Shown here piece by piece: positions 1-6,302 of a DNA stretch of 16,905 nucleotides. Under the pieces are notes generated by a model. That model worked only from the letters and a program-made list of their open reading frames with translations, made no database searches and was not told the origin of the DNA. This DNA comes from Candidatus Moranbacteria bacterium CG_4_8_14_3_um_filter_34_16 (GTDB lineage: Bacteria; Patescibacteriota; Minisyncoccia; Moranbacterales; UBA2206). How positions within the stretch are numbered: position 1 is the first letter of the stretch; every line of letters starts with the position of its first letter. The position numbers and the translations under genes are program-made. Location: positions 1,846 through 18,750 of the forward strand of contig PFHO01000066.1 in NCBI GenBank assembly GCA_002782345.1. The letters run 5' to 3'.

Positions 1-1
1 A

Positions 2-859
2 ATATTATTAACCATAATTAAGAAAACAAAAAGCATATTTTACTTTTTTTCAAAAAAATCAATCAAAATATTCTACATAGAAACTTGGAAAATTATTTTA
101 TTAACTTTTTTTGTTTTTTTAATCTCATTTTCTTTTTTTCAGAAAAATGATTTACAATCATCTTTTATACAATCTTTTGAAGAACGTTTATTTTATCTAA
201 ATGTTTCACGTGAAACAATTTTTAAAAATTATTCTTTGAATTTTTTTGGAATAGGAATGGGAAGTTTCGTTCCTAATATCACAAATTTTTCAAAAAACAA
301 ACCCTTAATATGGCAATATCAACCAGTTCATAACATTTTTCTTTTAATTTGGAGTGAATTAGGTATTATAGGAATAACATTGTTTTTAGTTTGGATATGG
401 TCAATGTTCCACGTGGAACATTGGAAAAAGCATTATAAAGAAAAAACAAAATGTTCCACGTGGAACATTAAAAGGGGAAAAATGGCAAAAAATCTTAATT
501 TTCAACAGTTATCCACAACATATATACAAACTCCTATTAAATATAGTGAAAATAAACAAAATGTTCCACGTGGAACATTTTGTTTGAAAATATTATCAAA
601 AATTAACACTTCTCTTCACCAATTAAATAAAACTAAAAACAATAAAAATAAAGAAAAGATTTTAGATAATAACTCTTCTATATTATACAATAAATTTAAT
701 ATATTGTCAATAGATACACTCCATTTTTTTCAAGGAATCTTTTCGGGATTTATTTTCATCGGTCTTTTTGATCATTATTTATGGGATATCCAACAAGGTT
801 CTTTTCTTTTTTGGATAACCGCAGGATTTATTACTGCAATTAAGAGAAAAAAGATTTAA
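2..859 (+). CDS. O-antigen ligase/polymerase-like membrane protein, 5' end cut off by window
   Basis: The reading frame is open from base 2, so the start lies left of the window; 285 residues are visible. Seen: an early membrane segment (about bases 95-140), then a region resembling the Wzy_C / O-antigen ligase family core: RLFYL, then GIGMGSF, then PVHNIFLLIWSELGIIG with the typical His-Asn before a membrane helix. The last helix reads FDHYLWDIQQG, a pattern typical of this family's end. Between the last two membrane segments (about bases 404-715) sits a roughly 100-residue hydrophilic, Lys/Asn-rich stretch that I regard as an extra insertion; it encodes three of the four parS sites, and the fourth lies in the conserved core. 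Members of this family polymerise or transfer lipid-linked glycans at the outer face of the membrane. Exact substrate unknown. The frame stays intact through all parS sites. Its 3' end faces gyrA (convergent). Confidence 0.75.
   Translation: MLLTIIKKTKSIFYFFSKKSIKIFYIETWKIILLTFFVFLISFSFFQKNDLQSSFIQSFEERLFYLNVSRETIFKNYSLNFFGIGMGSFVPNITNFSKNKPLIWQYQPVHNIFLLIWSELGIIGITLFLVWIWSMFHVEHWKKHYKEKTKCSTWNIKRGKMAKNLNFQQLSTTYIQTPIKYSENKQNVPRGTFCLKILSKINTSLHQLNKTKNNKNKEKILDNNSSILYNKFNILSIDTLHFFQGIFSGFIFIGLFDHYLWDIQQGSFLFWITAGFITAIKRKKI
202..217. other. parS site 1 (ParB-binding palindrome)
   Basis: TGTTTCACGTGAAACA, a perfect 16-bp palindrome identical to the canonical parS sequence bound by chromosomal ParB/Spo0J. 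It lies inside the ligase-like reading frame, where it is read as NVSRET. ParB loads here and spreads, recruiting SMC and acting with ParA in origin segregation (known biology of the site). A chance exact match is very unlikely, and three related sites follow within 360 bp. Confidence 0.9.
402..423. other. parS site 2 within a 22-bp palindrome
   Basis: The core TGTTCCACGTGGAACA (405-420) differs from site 1 by one symmetric base pair change in each arm. The perfect symmetry extends to 402-423. It is read as MFHVEH in the ligase-like frame, at the start of the hydrophilic insertion. TTCC/GGAA versions of parS are known in other phyla. Confidence 0.88.
450..469. other. parS site 3 within a 20-bp palindrome
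   Basis: The core TGTTCCACGTGGAACA (452-467) is identical to site 2 and starts 47 bp downstream of it. Symmetry extends to 450-469. It is read in a different codon phase from sites 1 and 2, as KCSTWN, so the conserved element is the DNA and not the peptide. Confidence 0.88.
509..517 (+). promoter_or_regulatory. consensus DnaA box inside the parS cluster
   Basis: TTATCCACA, a full match to the bacterial DnaA-box consensus, lies between parS sites 3 and 4 and inside the coding sequence. No other perfect match was noticed in the window, including around dnaA. A single 9-mer can occur by chance in AT-rich DNA; its position within the parS cluster makes a role in DnaA titration or origin-region organisation possible but unproven. 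Confidence 0.5.
554..585. other. parS site 4 at the centre of a 32-bp perfect palindrome
   Basis: The core TGTTCCACGTGGAACA (562-577) is flanked by a symmetric AAACAAAA and TTTTGTTT, giving a 32-bp perfect palindrome (554-585). It is read as NVPRGT, the same codon phase as site 1. This is the longest of the four palindromes. A hairpin with a T-rich 3' arm could form in RNA, but since the reading frame continues across it I treat it mainly as a ParB site. Confidence 0.88.
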
Positions 860-1106
860 TTTTCAAAGTTTGCACCGAAATAATAAAAAAAATAAAAATC
901 AAATTTAATCTAAGCAAAAGTTGACTCTGTAATTAAGTCTCTAAGAAATTTTATCTCCAAAATTTATCCCGTTCAAGTAAATCGCAAACTCCAAAAATTT
1001 GGCTTATCCGCAATTGATCGAAAGAGGCAAAAGCTTTGGATTTATTTTCGAAGCACAAGTTATAAATCAAAAAAATAACATTCTTCGGTGGTCTCACTTT
1101 CATAAT

Positions 1107-3572
1107 CTATAAAATAGTGGAAGCACTAACTTTATCTCCAATTTGTGGTCGCATTACACGAACTCCTTGTGTCGCTCGTCCTAAAACCGAAACACTATGA
1201 AGAGGAATACGAATAATCTGTCCCTTTTCAGAAGTAAGAATCAGATCCTCTTCTAAAATATCCATATTAATAACAGTAGCACCAACGATATTCCCTGTTT
1301 TGACGGTAACGGTGGAAGTTTTAATTCCTCTTCCTCCCCGTTTTTGAACTTTATATAAAGCTAAATTAGATCTCTTTCCATATCCATTTTGAGAAATCAC
1401 TAATAATTGATTTCCTTTTTGATTCTTAAAAACTACATCCATTCCCACTACCTTATCGTCTTTTTTGAGTTTAATTCCTCGCACTCCAACCGCTCCTCTC
1501 CCCATTGGTCGCACATCTGATTCCTTAAAACGAATGGCTTGACCGCATCCAGTAGTGATTACTACTTCATCTGCTCCAGTTGTCGTGTCCACCCAACGGA
1601 GAGAATCATCTTTGGAAAGCTTAACCGCAACTAAACCAGATTTGCGCACATTTTCAAATTCGGAAAGTTTTGTTTTTTTCACTGTTCCTTTTTCTGTCGC
1701 CATAAATAAATATTTAAAAACATCATCTTTTCCAAAAGCAATAAGTGCGGTAACAGTCTCTTCTTGAGACAATGAAAGAAAATTTACTATAGATTGCCCC
1801 TTGGCAATACGCGAAGATTCGGGAATTTCATAAGTTTTAGTTTGAAAAACTTTCCCTGTGTTGGTAAAAAACAAAATATTGTCATGAGACATAGTTCCTA
1901 AAACCTTTTGAATTTGATCTCCCTCTTTAGTGCTAGCGCCAATAACTCCTTTTCCTCCCCGTTTTTGAACTTTATATGCGTCAGGATTCATTCTTTTTAT
2001 ATAGCCTTCTTTAGTGATCGTTATAATAGCTTCTTCATTGGGAACCAAATCTTCTTGTTTAAATTCTCCTACTGCGGATGAAACCACTTTTGTTCTTCTT
2101 TTATCTGAATATTTTTCTTTAATCTTTAACAATTCTTCTTTCACGATTGAAAAAATCTTTTTTTCACTCTTAAGAATGGCCTCCAATTTAGCAATAAGTT
2201 TTAACTTTTCTTCTAGTTCATTTTCTATTTTTTTTCTCTCCAGTCCGGCTAATGTTTGCAATCTCATTTCCAAGATAGCGACGGATTGTTTATCAGATAA
2301 TTTGAATTTTTTCATCAAATTTATATGTGCCTCTTCTTTGGTGGGAGATTTTTTGATTGTTTCAATGACTGCGTCAATGTTATCTAAAGCTTTTTTAAGC
2401 CCTTCTAAAATATGTGCCCTGTCTTTGGCTTTATCTAAATCATATTTAGTTCTTCTAATAACAACAATTTTCCTGTGAGTCACATATTCTTCTAAAATAG
2501 CTTTCAGATTTAAAACTTGAGGTTCAATTCCTCCTACTAATGCTAGCATATTCACTCCAAAATTTTTCTGAAGATCGGTAAGAGAATATAATTTATTGAG
2601 CACTTTCTGAGGATAGGCATCTTTTTTTAGATCTACTACTAAGCGCACACCATCTTTATCAGATTCATCCCGAAGATTTTTTATCCCAATTATCTTTCCT
2701 TCTTTCACTAAATTAGCGATTTTTTCAACCAAAGTCGCTTTATTAGTAGCATAAGTCATTTCATTTACCACAATTTGAAAAATTCCCGCTTTATTCTCAA
2801 TTATTTCTGCTTTGGCTCGAGTAATAATTCTCCCTCGTCCGATTTTATAAGCTTCTAAAATATCCTTTTTATTATAAATAATCCCTCCCGTAGGAAAATC
2901 AGGTCCTTTAATAAATTGAGCTAAATCTTCTACTGAAGCGGAAGGATTATCAATGAGATAAATTATCCCATCGATTAATTCTCCTAGATTATGCGGGGGA
3001 ATATTAGTCGCCATTCCCACAGCAATACCCATAGAACCATTTAATAATAATTGAGGAAGTCCAGCCGGTAAAACAACTGGCTCTTTATGCTGTCCATCAA
3101 AATTAGGCACAAAATCAACCGTGTTTTTTTCAATATCTAAAAGCATTTCTTCAGCAATAGTTGATAATTTCGCTTCTGTATAACGATAAGCGGCCGCACT
3201 ATCTCCATCCATAGAGCCGAAATTCCCTTGTCCATTGACAAGAGGATAACGCAAAGAAAAATCTTGTGCCATCCTAACCATTGATTCATAAACCGCAGAA
3301 TCACCATGCGGATGAAATTTACCTAAGACTTCTCCCACTACCGTGGCTGATTTTCTAAATTTAGCATTAGCACGAAGTCCGGTATTCCACATAGAATAAA
3401 GAATTCTTCTGTGCACCGGTTTCAGACCGTCTCTGACATCCGGAAGTGCCCTGGATACAATCACACTCATAGCGTAATCCAGGTAAGACTGTTGAATTTC
3501 TTCAGTTATACTTTTGATTTTGAAATTTTCCAATTCAAAACTTTTCTCATTTTGAGAATCTTTTTTAGACAT
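1107..3572 (-). CDS. gyrA: DNA gyrase subunit A
   Basis: 821 aa, usual GyrA length. GyrA carries the DNA-cleaving tyrosine and DNA-wrapping domain of the A2B2 gyrase, which introduces negative supercoils. Seen: the quinolone-determining region [17 protein letters not shown] (87-103), with Ser92 at the E. coli Ser83 position and Glu96 at the Asp87 position; the active-site Tyr131 in RYTEAKL; and a charged coiled-coil-like segment at about 380-480. The C-terminal domain has a canonical GyrA box QKRGGKG (536-542), which supports gyrase over topoisomerase IV, plus a second box QKRGGRG (743-749) as in Firmicutes GyrA. The ATG is preceded by an A-rich leader without a clear Shine-Dalgarno motif. 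It is the last gene of a three-gene minus-strand operon, 19 bp after the one-TM protein. gyrB is not in the window. No convincing terminator was seen downstream. Confidence 0.97.
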   Translation of the reverse strand: MSKKDSQNEKSFELENFKIKSITEEIQQSYLDYAMSVIVSRALPDVRDGLKPVHRRILYSMWNTGLRANAKFRKSATVVGEVLGKFHPHGDSAVYESMVRMAQDFSLRYPLVNGQGNFGSMDGDSAAAYRYTEAKLSTIAEEMLLDIEKNTVDFVPNFDGQHKEPVVLPAGLPQLLLNGSMGIAVGMATNIPPHNLGELIDGIIYLIDNPSASVEDLAQFIKGPDFPTGGIIYNKKDILEAYKIGRGRIITRAKAEIIENKAGIFQIVVNEMTYATNKATLVEKIANLVKEGKIIGIKNLRDESDKDGVRLVVDLKKDAYPQKVLNKLYSLTDLQKNFGVNMLALVGGIEPQVLNLKAILEEYVTHRKIVVIRRTKYDLDKAKDRAHILEGLKKALDNIDAVIETIKKSPTKEEAHINLMKKFKLSDKQSVAILEMRLQTLAGLERKKIENELEEKLKLIAKLEAILKSEKKIFSIVKEELLKIKEKYSDKRRTKVVSSAVGEFKQEDLVPNEEAIITITKEGYIKRMNPDAYKVQKRGGKGVIGASTKEGDQIQKVLGTMSHDNILFFTNTGKVFQTKTYEIPESSRIAKGQSIVNFLSLSQEETVTALIAFGKDDVFKYLFMATEKGTVKKTKLSEFENVRKSGLVAVKLSKDDSLRWVDTTTGADEVVITTGCGQAIRFKESDVRPMGRGAVGVRGIKLKKDDKVVGMDVVFKNQKGNQLLVISQNGYGKRSNLALYKVQKRGGRGIKTSTVTVKTGNIVGATVINMDILEEDLILTSEKGQIIRIPLHSVSVLGRATQGVRVMRPQIGDKVSASTIL

Positions 3573-3591
3573 ATTTTTTCTAAATACAAAA

Positions 3592-3924
3592 TTATTTTTT
3601 CAATTCACTTCTTATTTCCGATTCATTCTCAGGATTGTTTCCTTTCTCTAGCAAAAAATTAGATTTTTCTGTTACTCCGCTTATATTGTCTTTTATTTTT
3701 TTGAGATCTTCCTTTTTATTTTGAATATCTTTTATCGCTTTACTCCCATCAAAATCAAATTTGGAATCTGGATTGTTTTGAATTGATTCCATATTCATTC
3801 TAAAAGAAACCTCCCAAATTAAAAAAACGAAAAACATGCAAATTGCCGTCAAAAACCAAGCGTAACGAACTCTAATGTGTTCCGGCTTTTTTTTGATTTC
3901 TTCAATTTTTTCTTGAATATTCAT
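3592..3924 (-). CDS. small single-pass membrane protein of unknown function
   Basis: 110 aa. I do not recognise a named family. Seen: a basic cytoplasmic-type N-terminus with a [14 protein letters not shown] stretch, one hydrophobic helix (about residues 22-40, ending FLIW), then a hydrophilic Lys/Glu/Asn-rich tail of about 70 residues that looks helical or disordered. Positive residues before the helix suggest the N-terminus stays inside and the tail faces outside. It lies 7 bp after the metallo-beta-lactamase gene and 19 bp before gyrA, so it is very likely co-transcribed with both. A GGAG motif occurs upstream of the ATG but is too far away (about 15 nt) to be a convincing ribosome site. 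Real-gene status rests on the operon fit and the clean TM topology. Confidence 0.7.
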   Translation of the reverse strand: MNIQEKIEEIKKKPEHIRVRYAWFLTAICMFFVFLIWEVSFRMNMESIQNNPDSKFDFDGSKAIKDIQNKKEDLKKIKDNISGVTEKSNFLLEKGNNPENESEIRSELKK

Positions 3925-3931
3925 TTGAGAT

Positions 3932-4591
3932 TTATTCCACTCCCATAATTATTATCTCTTGGTTTTTATCTTCTAAATCTTTCGCTTTGATGTTGATTTT
4001 AGATAGTCTTTCTCGAGGACAATTGCCCATTATGGAACAAAAACTGCTTTCGTCTTCAATATCAATTAAACTTCCTTTTATTTTAAAATGCATAGGGATA
4101 ACTATTTTAGGCTCTAATTTTTTAACAATTTCAGATGCTTGCTCTCCACTAAGCGTATATTTGCCTCCAATCGGAATCATAAGCACGTCTAGTCTATTTA
4201 TTTCTTCCATTTGTTTTGGGGTCAAATCATGCCCCAAGTCACCCAAATGGCAAACCCTAATGTCTTCAGATTCTAAAATATAAATTGTGTTTTGCCCACG
4301 TTCTTGACCATTCTTATCATCATGAAAAGAAGCAATCCCGACAATATTAACTCCTTTTAAGGAATATTCTCCCGGCAAATCAATTTGGTAAGGATTTCCT
4401 TTAAGCGTGCTCACATTGTCATGATCGTAATGATGATGAGAAATCAGAACCAAATCAGCATTGCCTTGGGGCGGTCGCAGGCCTACTTTTTTATCAAAAG
4501 GATCAATAAAAATAGTTACTTCTTCACGACCTCTGCCTGCCGGTTTTGTAATTATTTTAAAACAGGAATGACCATAGTATTGAATATTCAT
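3932..4591 (-). CDS. metallo-beta-lactamase-fold hydrolase (COG2220-like)
   Basis: 219 aa. Seen: the first strand IQYYGHSCFKI with the early GHS(C)F pattern typical of UlaG/UPF0173-like proteins; the metal-binding HxHxDH motif as HHHYDH (52-57); His90 in SFHDD; Asp118 in CHLGDLGH; and His168 in PMHFK near the end. The whole metal ligand set is therefore present and the enzyme should bind two divalent metals. Relatives include L-ascorbate-6-phosphate lactonase and many uncharacterised hydrolases; the substrate here cannot be read from sequence. It is the first gene of the operon with the one-TM protein and gyrA. A possible promoter lies just upstream on the minus strand (TTTAGA, 18 nt, TACAAT), giving a very short leader. 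Confidence 0.88.
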   Translation of the reverse strand: MNIQYYGHSCFKIITKPAGRGREEVTIFIDPFDKKVGLRPPQGNADLVLISHHHYDHDNVSTLKGNPYQIDLPGEYSLKGVNIVGIASFHDDKNGQERGQNTIYILESEDIRVCHLGDLGHDLTPKQMEEINRLDVLMIPIGGKYTLSGEQASEIVKKLEPKIVIPMHFKIKGSLIDIEDESSFCSIMGNCPRERLSKINIKAKDLEDKNQEIIIMGVE

Positions 4592-4647
4592 AGAATAATT
4601 GTATCAGCTATTATAATATTATCTAAACCTTTTTTAATTCTACCATT

Positions 4648-4788
4648 GAAAAAGAGGCTTGTCGAGAGCCACTAGTCTTTTCTAAACAAGCGAACTGTTC
4701 GCGTTAAAATCCGCATTAGCTTGGCAGTTCAGTTCTTTTTAAAAAAAACCGACATTGAGCCAAGTCGTTAAACTGGCTCTTTTTTTTT
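4648..4788 (+). ncRNA. candidate structured RNA or attenuator ending in a terminator
   Basis: A 320-bp gap separates the hydrolase start from the next plus-strand ORF. Three inverted-repeat elements follow one another: an interrupted hairpin (AAAAGA with TCTTTT around an inner GGCT/AGCC, about 4650-4680); GAACTG (4692-4697) with CAGTTC (4725-4730); and a terminator GAGCCA/TGGCTC followed by nine T. CTTGGC (4720-4725) can also pair with GCCAAG (4759-4764), which would disrupt the terminator, an attenuator-like choice. No plus-strand gene precedes the terminator, so it implies a plus-strand transcript. It does not match tmRNA, SRP RNA, tRNA or T-box hallmarks that I can recognise. The 5' end is unknown; a TATAAT at 4612-4617 is a possible -10 without a clear -35. 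Confidence 0.4.
4757..4788 (+). terminator. rho-independent terminator
   Basis: GAGCCA, an 11-nt loop, TGGCTC, then nine T. It is the strongest terminator in the window. It ends a plus-strand transcript that starts in a region with no annotated plus-strand gene. On the minus strand only a weak CGAC/GTCG hairpin with T-run is possible. Confidence 0.75.
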
Positions 4789-4799
4789 GTACAAAAAGA

Positions 4800-4828
4800 T
4801 TGACAAAAATTGTTTGAAAATGTATAAT
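4800..4828 (+). promoter_or_regulatory. perfect sigma-70-type promoter
   Basis: TTGACA (4800-4805), a 17-bp spacer and TATAAT (4823-4828): both hexamers and the spacing are ideal. It lies just after the terminator and points at the 59-aa ORF. Expected transcript start is about 4835, giving a 5' leader of about 77 nt that contains the 28-bp palindrome. Confidence 0.8.
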
Positions 4829-4862
4829 AGAAAAGTTGTTAAAAAAACCGGTTAATTTTTAT

Positions 4863-4890
4863 AAATATTTTATTGATCAATAAAATATTT
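4863..4890. repeat. 28-bp perfect palindrome in the leader of the small ORF
   Basis: Two 14-bp arms meet at a central TTGATCAA with no spacer, about 28 bp downstream of the expected transcript start. It could be a repressor operator, or an RNA hairpin followed by a T-rich stretch that would reduce read-through or translation of the ORF starting at 4912. Composition is almost wholly A/T. Confidence 0.6.
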
Positions 4891-4911
4891 TTTATTTTTA
4901 AAAACAAAAAA

Positions 4912-5091
4912 ATGCTATCAAAACAAAAATTGAAATTGGTAAAAAAGTTGGAAACCCTCGTCTTATTTCAAAAAGATTGTCTAGATAAAGGAAATTGGGA
5001 AGACTATGATATAGTTGAGAATGAAATAGAAAAAATAGAAGAAAATCTAGCTTCTTTAAATAATGTTTCCTTAATCTCAAAAACACCTTAA
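4912..5091 (+). CDS. small helical hypothetical protein
   Basis: 59 aa from ATG 4912. I do not recognise the family. It is Lys/Glu-rich and mostly helical in character, with a central CLDKGNWEDYDIVENEIEKI stretch; no signal peptide and no membrane segment, so probably cytosolic. I chose the ATG; an in-frame TTG at 4873 would add 13 residues but falls inside the 28-bp palindrome. No Shine-Dalgarno motif is seen. The perfect promoter upstream is the main support that this is expressed. The stop is 11 bp from the convergent end of the ligase-like gene. Confidence 0.55.
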   Translation: MLSKQKLKLVKKLETLVLFQKDCLDKGNWEDYDIVENEIEKIEENLASLNNVSLISKTP

Positions 5092-5102
5092 AAACTTTTT
5101 TT

Positions 5103-6302
5103 TCAGAAAATAAAATTAAGCCAAAAAATAACCGCCAGATCATTTTTAAAATAAGTTGTATCAAAAAAACCTTGAATAATAATAGTTGTCATAATTCCCA
5201 AAACAACCCAAACAATTTCTCCATTTTCTTCATTCTTTTTGCGCCAAAATTCCTTCAACCAAAAAAACAACAAAAAAACAAAACTTAATAACGCCCCTAT
5301 TCCTCCAAAAAGCCAAAAAGCCAAAAAGATATTATGTGGATGAGGAACCGCCCAGTTTAAATAAGGAGGAAAAAACTTTTGATATTCCAAGTATTTTGAT
5401 TGAAAATTAGCTATTCCAATCCCTAAAAATGGACTTTCTTGAATTATTTTCCAGGAAGCTTTCCAAATTGTTATTCTAGAATTAAAAGAAGATCTCGCTT
5501 CCATTCCAAAGCTACTTCTAAACTTTTCCGTTTTAAGCTGGAAAAAAAATAAAAAAAACATCATACTTGCAAGAAAAATTAAAAATATAAAAATTTTATT
5601 TTTTTGTTTTTCCCTAAAAAAATCTTTAGTTTGAACAATTACCAACGCGATTGTTGTAGCTATCCAAGCGGAGTAAGAAAACGAGAAATAAAGTGCTATT
5701 AAAATAATTCCTAAAAATAAATAAAAAAATGTTTTTTTGGTTTTTGCCAATTTCCAACCGATAATCACGCTTGGAGCCAAAAACATCGCCAAATAATTAG
5801 GCGAATTAAAAAAAGCTGTCAATCTTCCATCATAAGTCATCTCGCCTAAAATCAAATATACCAAACCAATAATTGAAATTGCCGTCGCAGAAAAAAAATA
5901 ACTCTTCAAAATATTCTCTTTTTTTCGCGGTAAAACAACTTTTTGCGCCCAAAAAGAAAAAAATAGCGGAATTAAAAACCAACTCTTAATCATTCCTAGC
6001 GATTTCATCCAATTATCATTGAAAACGGCGGATAAAAACAAAAAAAGAAAAATAATTAAAATAGACCAAAAAATACCTTTATTCCCTAAAAAAGATTTTT
6101 CAAAAAAATCACGTTTAATTTTTTTTTCTTGATATTTTTTCAAAAACCAAATTGAGAGAAAAAATATTGCCATTAATTCCCAAAGATTGATTGGGATAAA
6201 TCCAAATTTAAATCGCACCAAATATAAAGGCAAAAAAAACACTAAAAAATAAACCCCCCATGATGATTGAAACATTTTTTTAAGTTTGAACTTTGGACAC
6301 AT
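5103..6302 (-). CDS. O-antigen ligase/polymerase-like membrane protein (second of tandem pair)
   Basis: 399 aa, about ten or more hydrophobic helices. Wzy_C-type features: SRITIW (275-280) followed by FLGIGIANF, then HPHNIFLAFW (321-330) leading into a helix with GGIGA. Family members polymerise glycan repeat units or transfer lipid-linked glycan to an acceptor outside the membrane. The segment that reads SRGG in the neighbouring paralogue reads SYSAW (209-213) here, so that Arg is missing. The start is uncertain: ATG 6302 overlaps the upstream gene by 23 bp, while an ATG at 6275 (residue 10) begins 4 nt after the upstream stop; the core is unaffected. Last gene of the glycan cluster. Confidence 0.82.
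   Translation of the reverse strand: MCPKFKLKKMFQSSWGVYFLVFFLPLYLVRFKFGFIPINLWELMAIFFLSIWFLKKYQEKKIKRDFFEKSFLGNKGIFWSILIIFLFLFLSAVFNDNWMKSLGMIKSWFLIPLFFSFWAQKVVLPRKKENILKSYFFSATAISIIGLVYLILGEMTYDGRLTAFFNSPNYLAMFLAPSVIIGWKLAKTKKTFFYLFLGIILIALYFSFSYSAWIATTIALVIVQTKDFFREKQKNKIFIFLIFLASMMFFLFFFQLKTEKFRSSFGMEARSSFNSRITIWKASWKIIQESPFLGIGIANFQSKYLEYQKFFPPYLNWAVPHPHNIFLAFWLFGGIGALLSFVFLLFFWLKEFWRKKNEENGEIVWVVLGIMTTIIIQGFFDTTYFKNDLAVIFWLNFIF

Noticed and set aside
202..585. Repeated palindromes as a CRISPR array or mobile-element repeats
   Set aside because: Spacing is irregular (203, 47 and 110 bp), units are short perfect palindromes matching parS, and they lie in an open coding frame.
554..585. 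The 32-bp palindrome as a rho-independent terminator
   Set aside because: The ligase-like frame continues across it to a plausible family C-terminus, and no proper T-run follows.
1004..1012. TTATCCGCA, a one-mismatch DnaA-box-like 9-mer in the gap between the ligase-like gene and gyrA
   Set aside because: Isolated single near-match; expected by chance at this base composition. The 860-1106 gap shows no gene or clear terminator.
2014..2478. Long plus-strand open frame opposite gyrA
   Set aside because: Antisense to the strongly conserved gyrA; low-complexity Ser/Phe/Leu-rich translation typical of a shadow frame.
4648..4788. tRNA, tmRNA, SRP RNA or T-box in the 4.6-4.8 kb gap
   Set aside because: No T-arm GGTTCGA-type motif, no CCA end, no SRP GGAAGGAAGCA-type core, no T-box AGGGTGG motif.
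4873..4911. TTG start extending the small ORF by 13 residues
   Set aside because: It lies inside the 28-bp palindrome, the added residues are low complexity, and an ATG follows at 4912.
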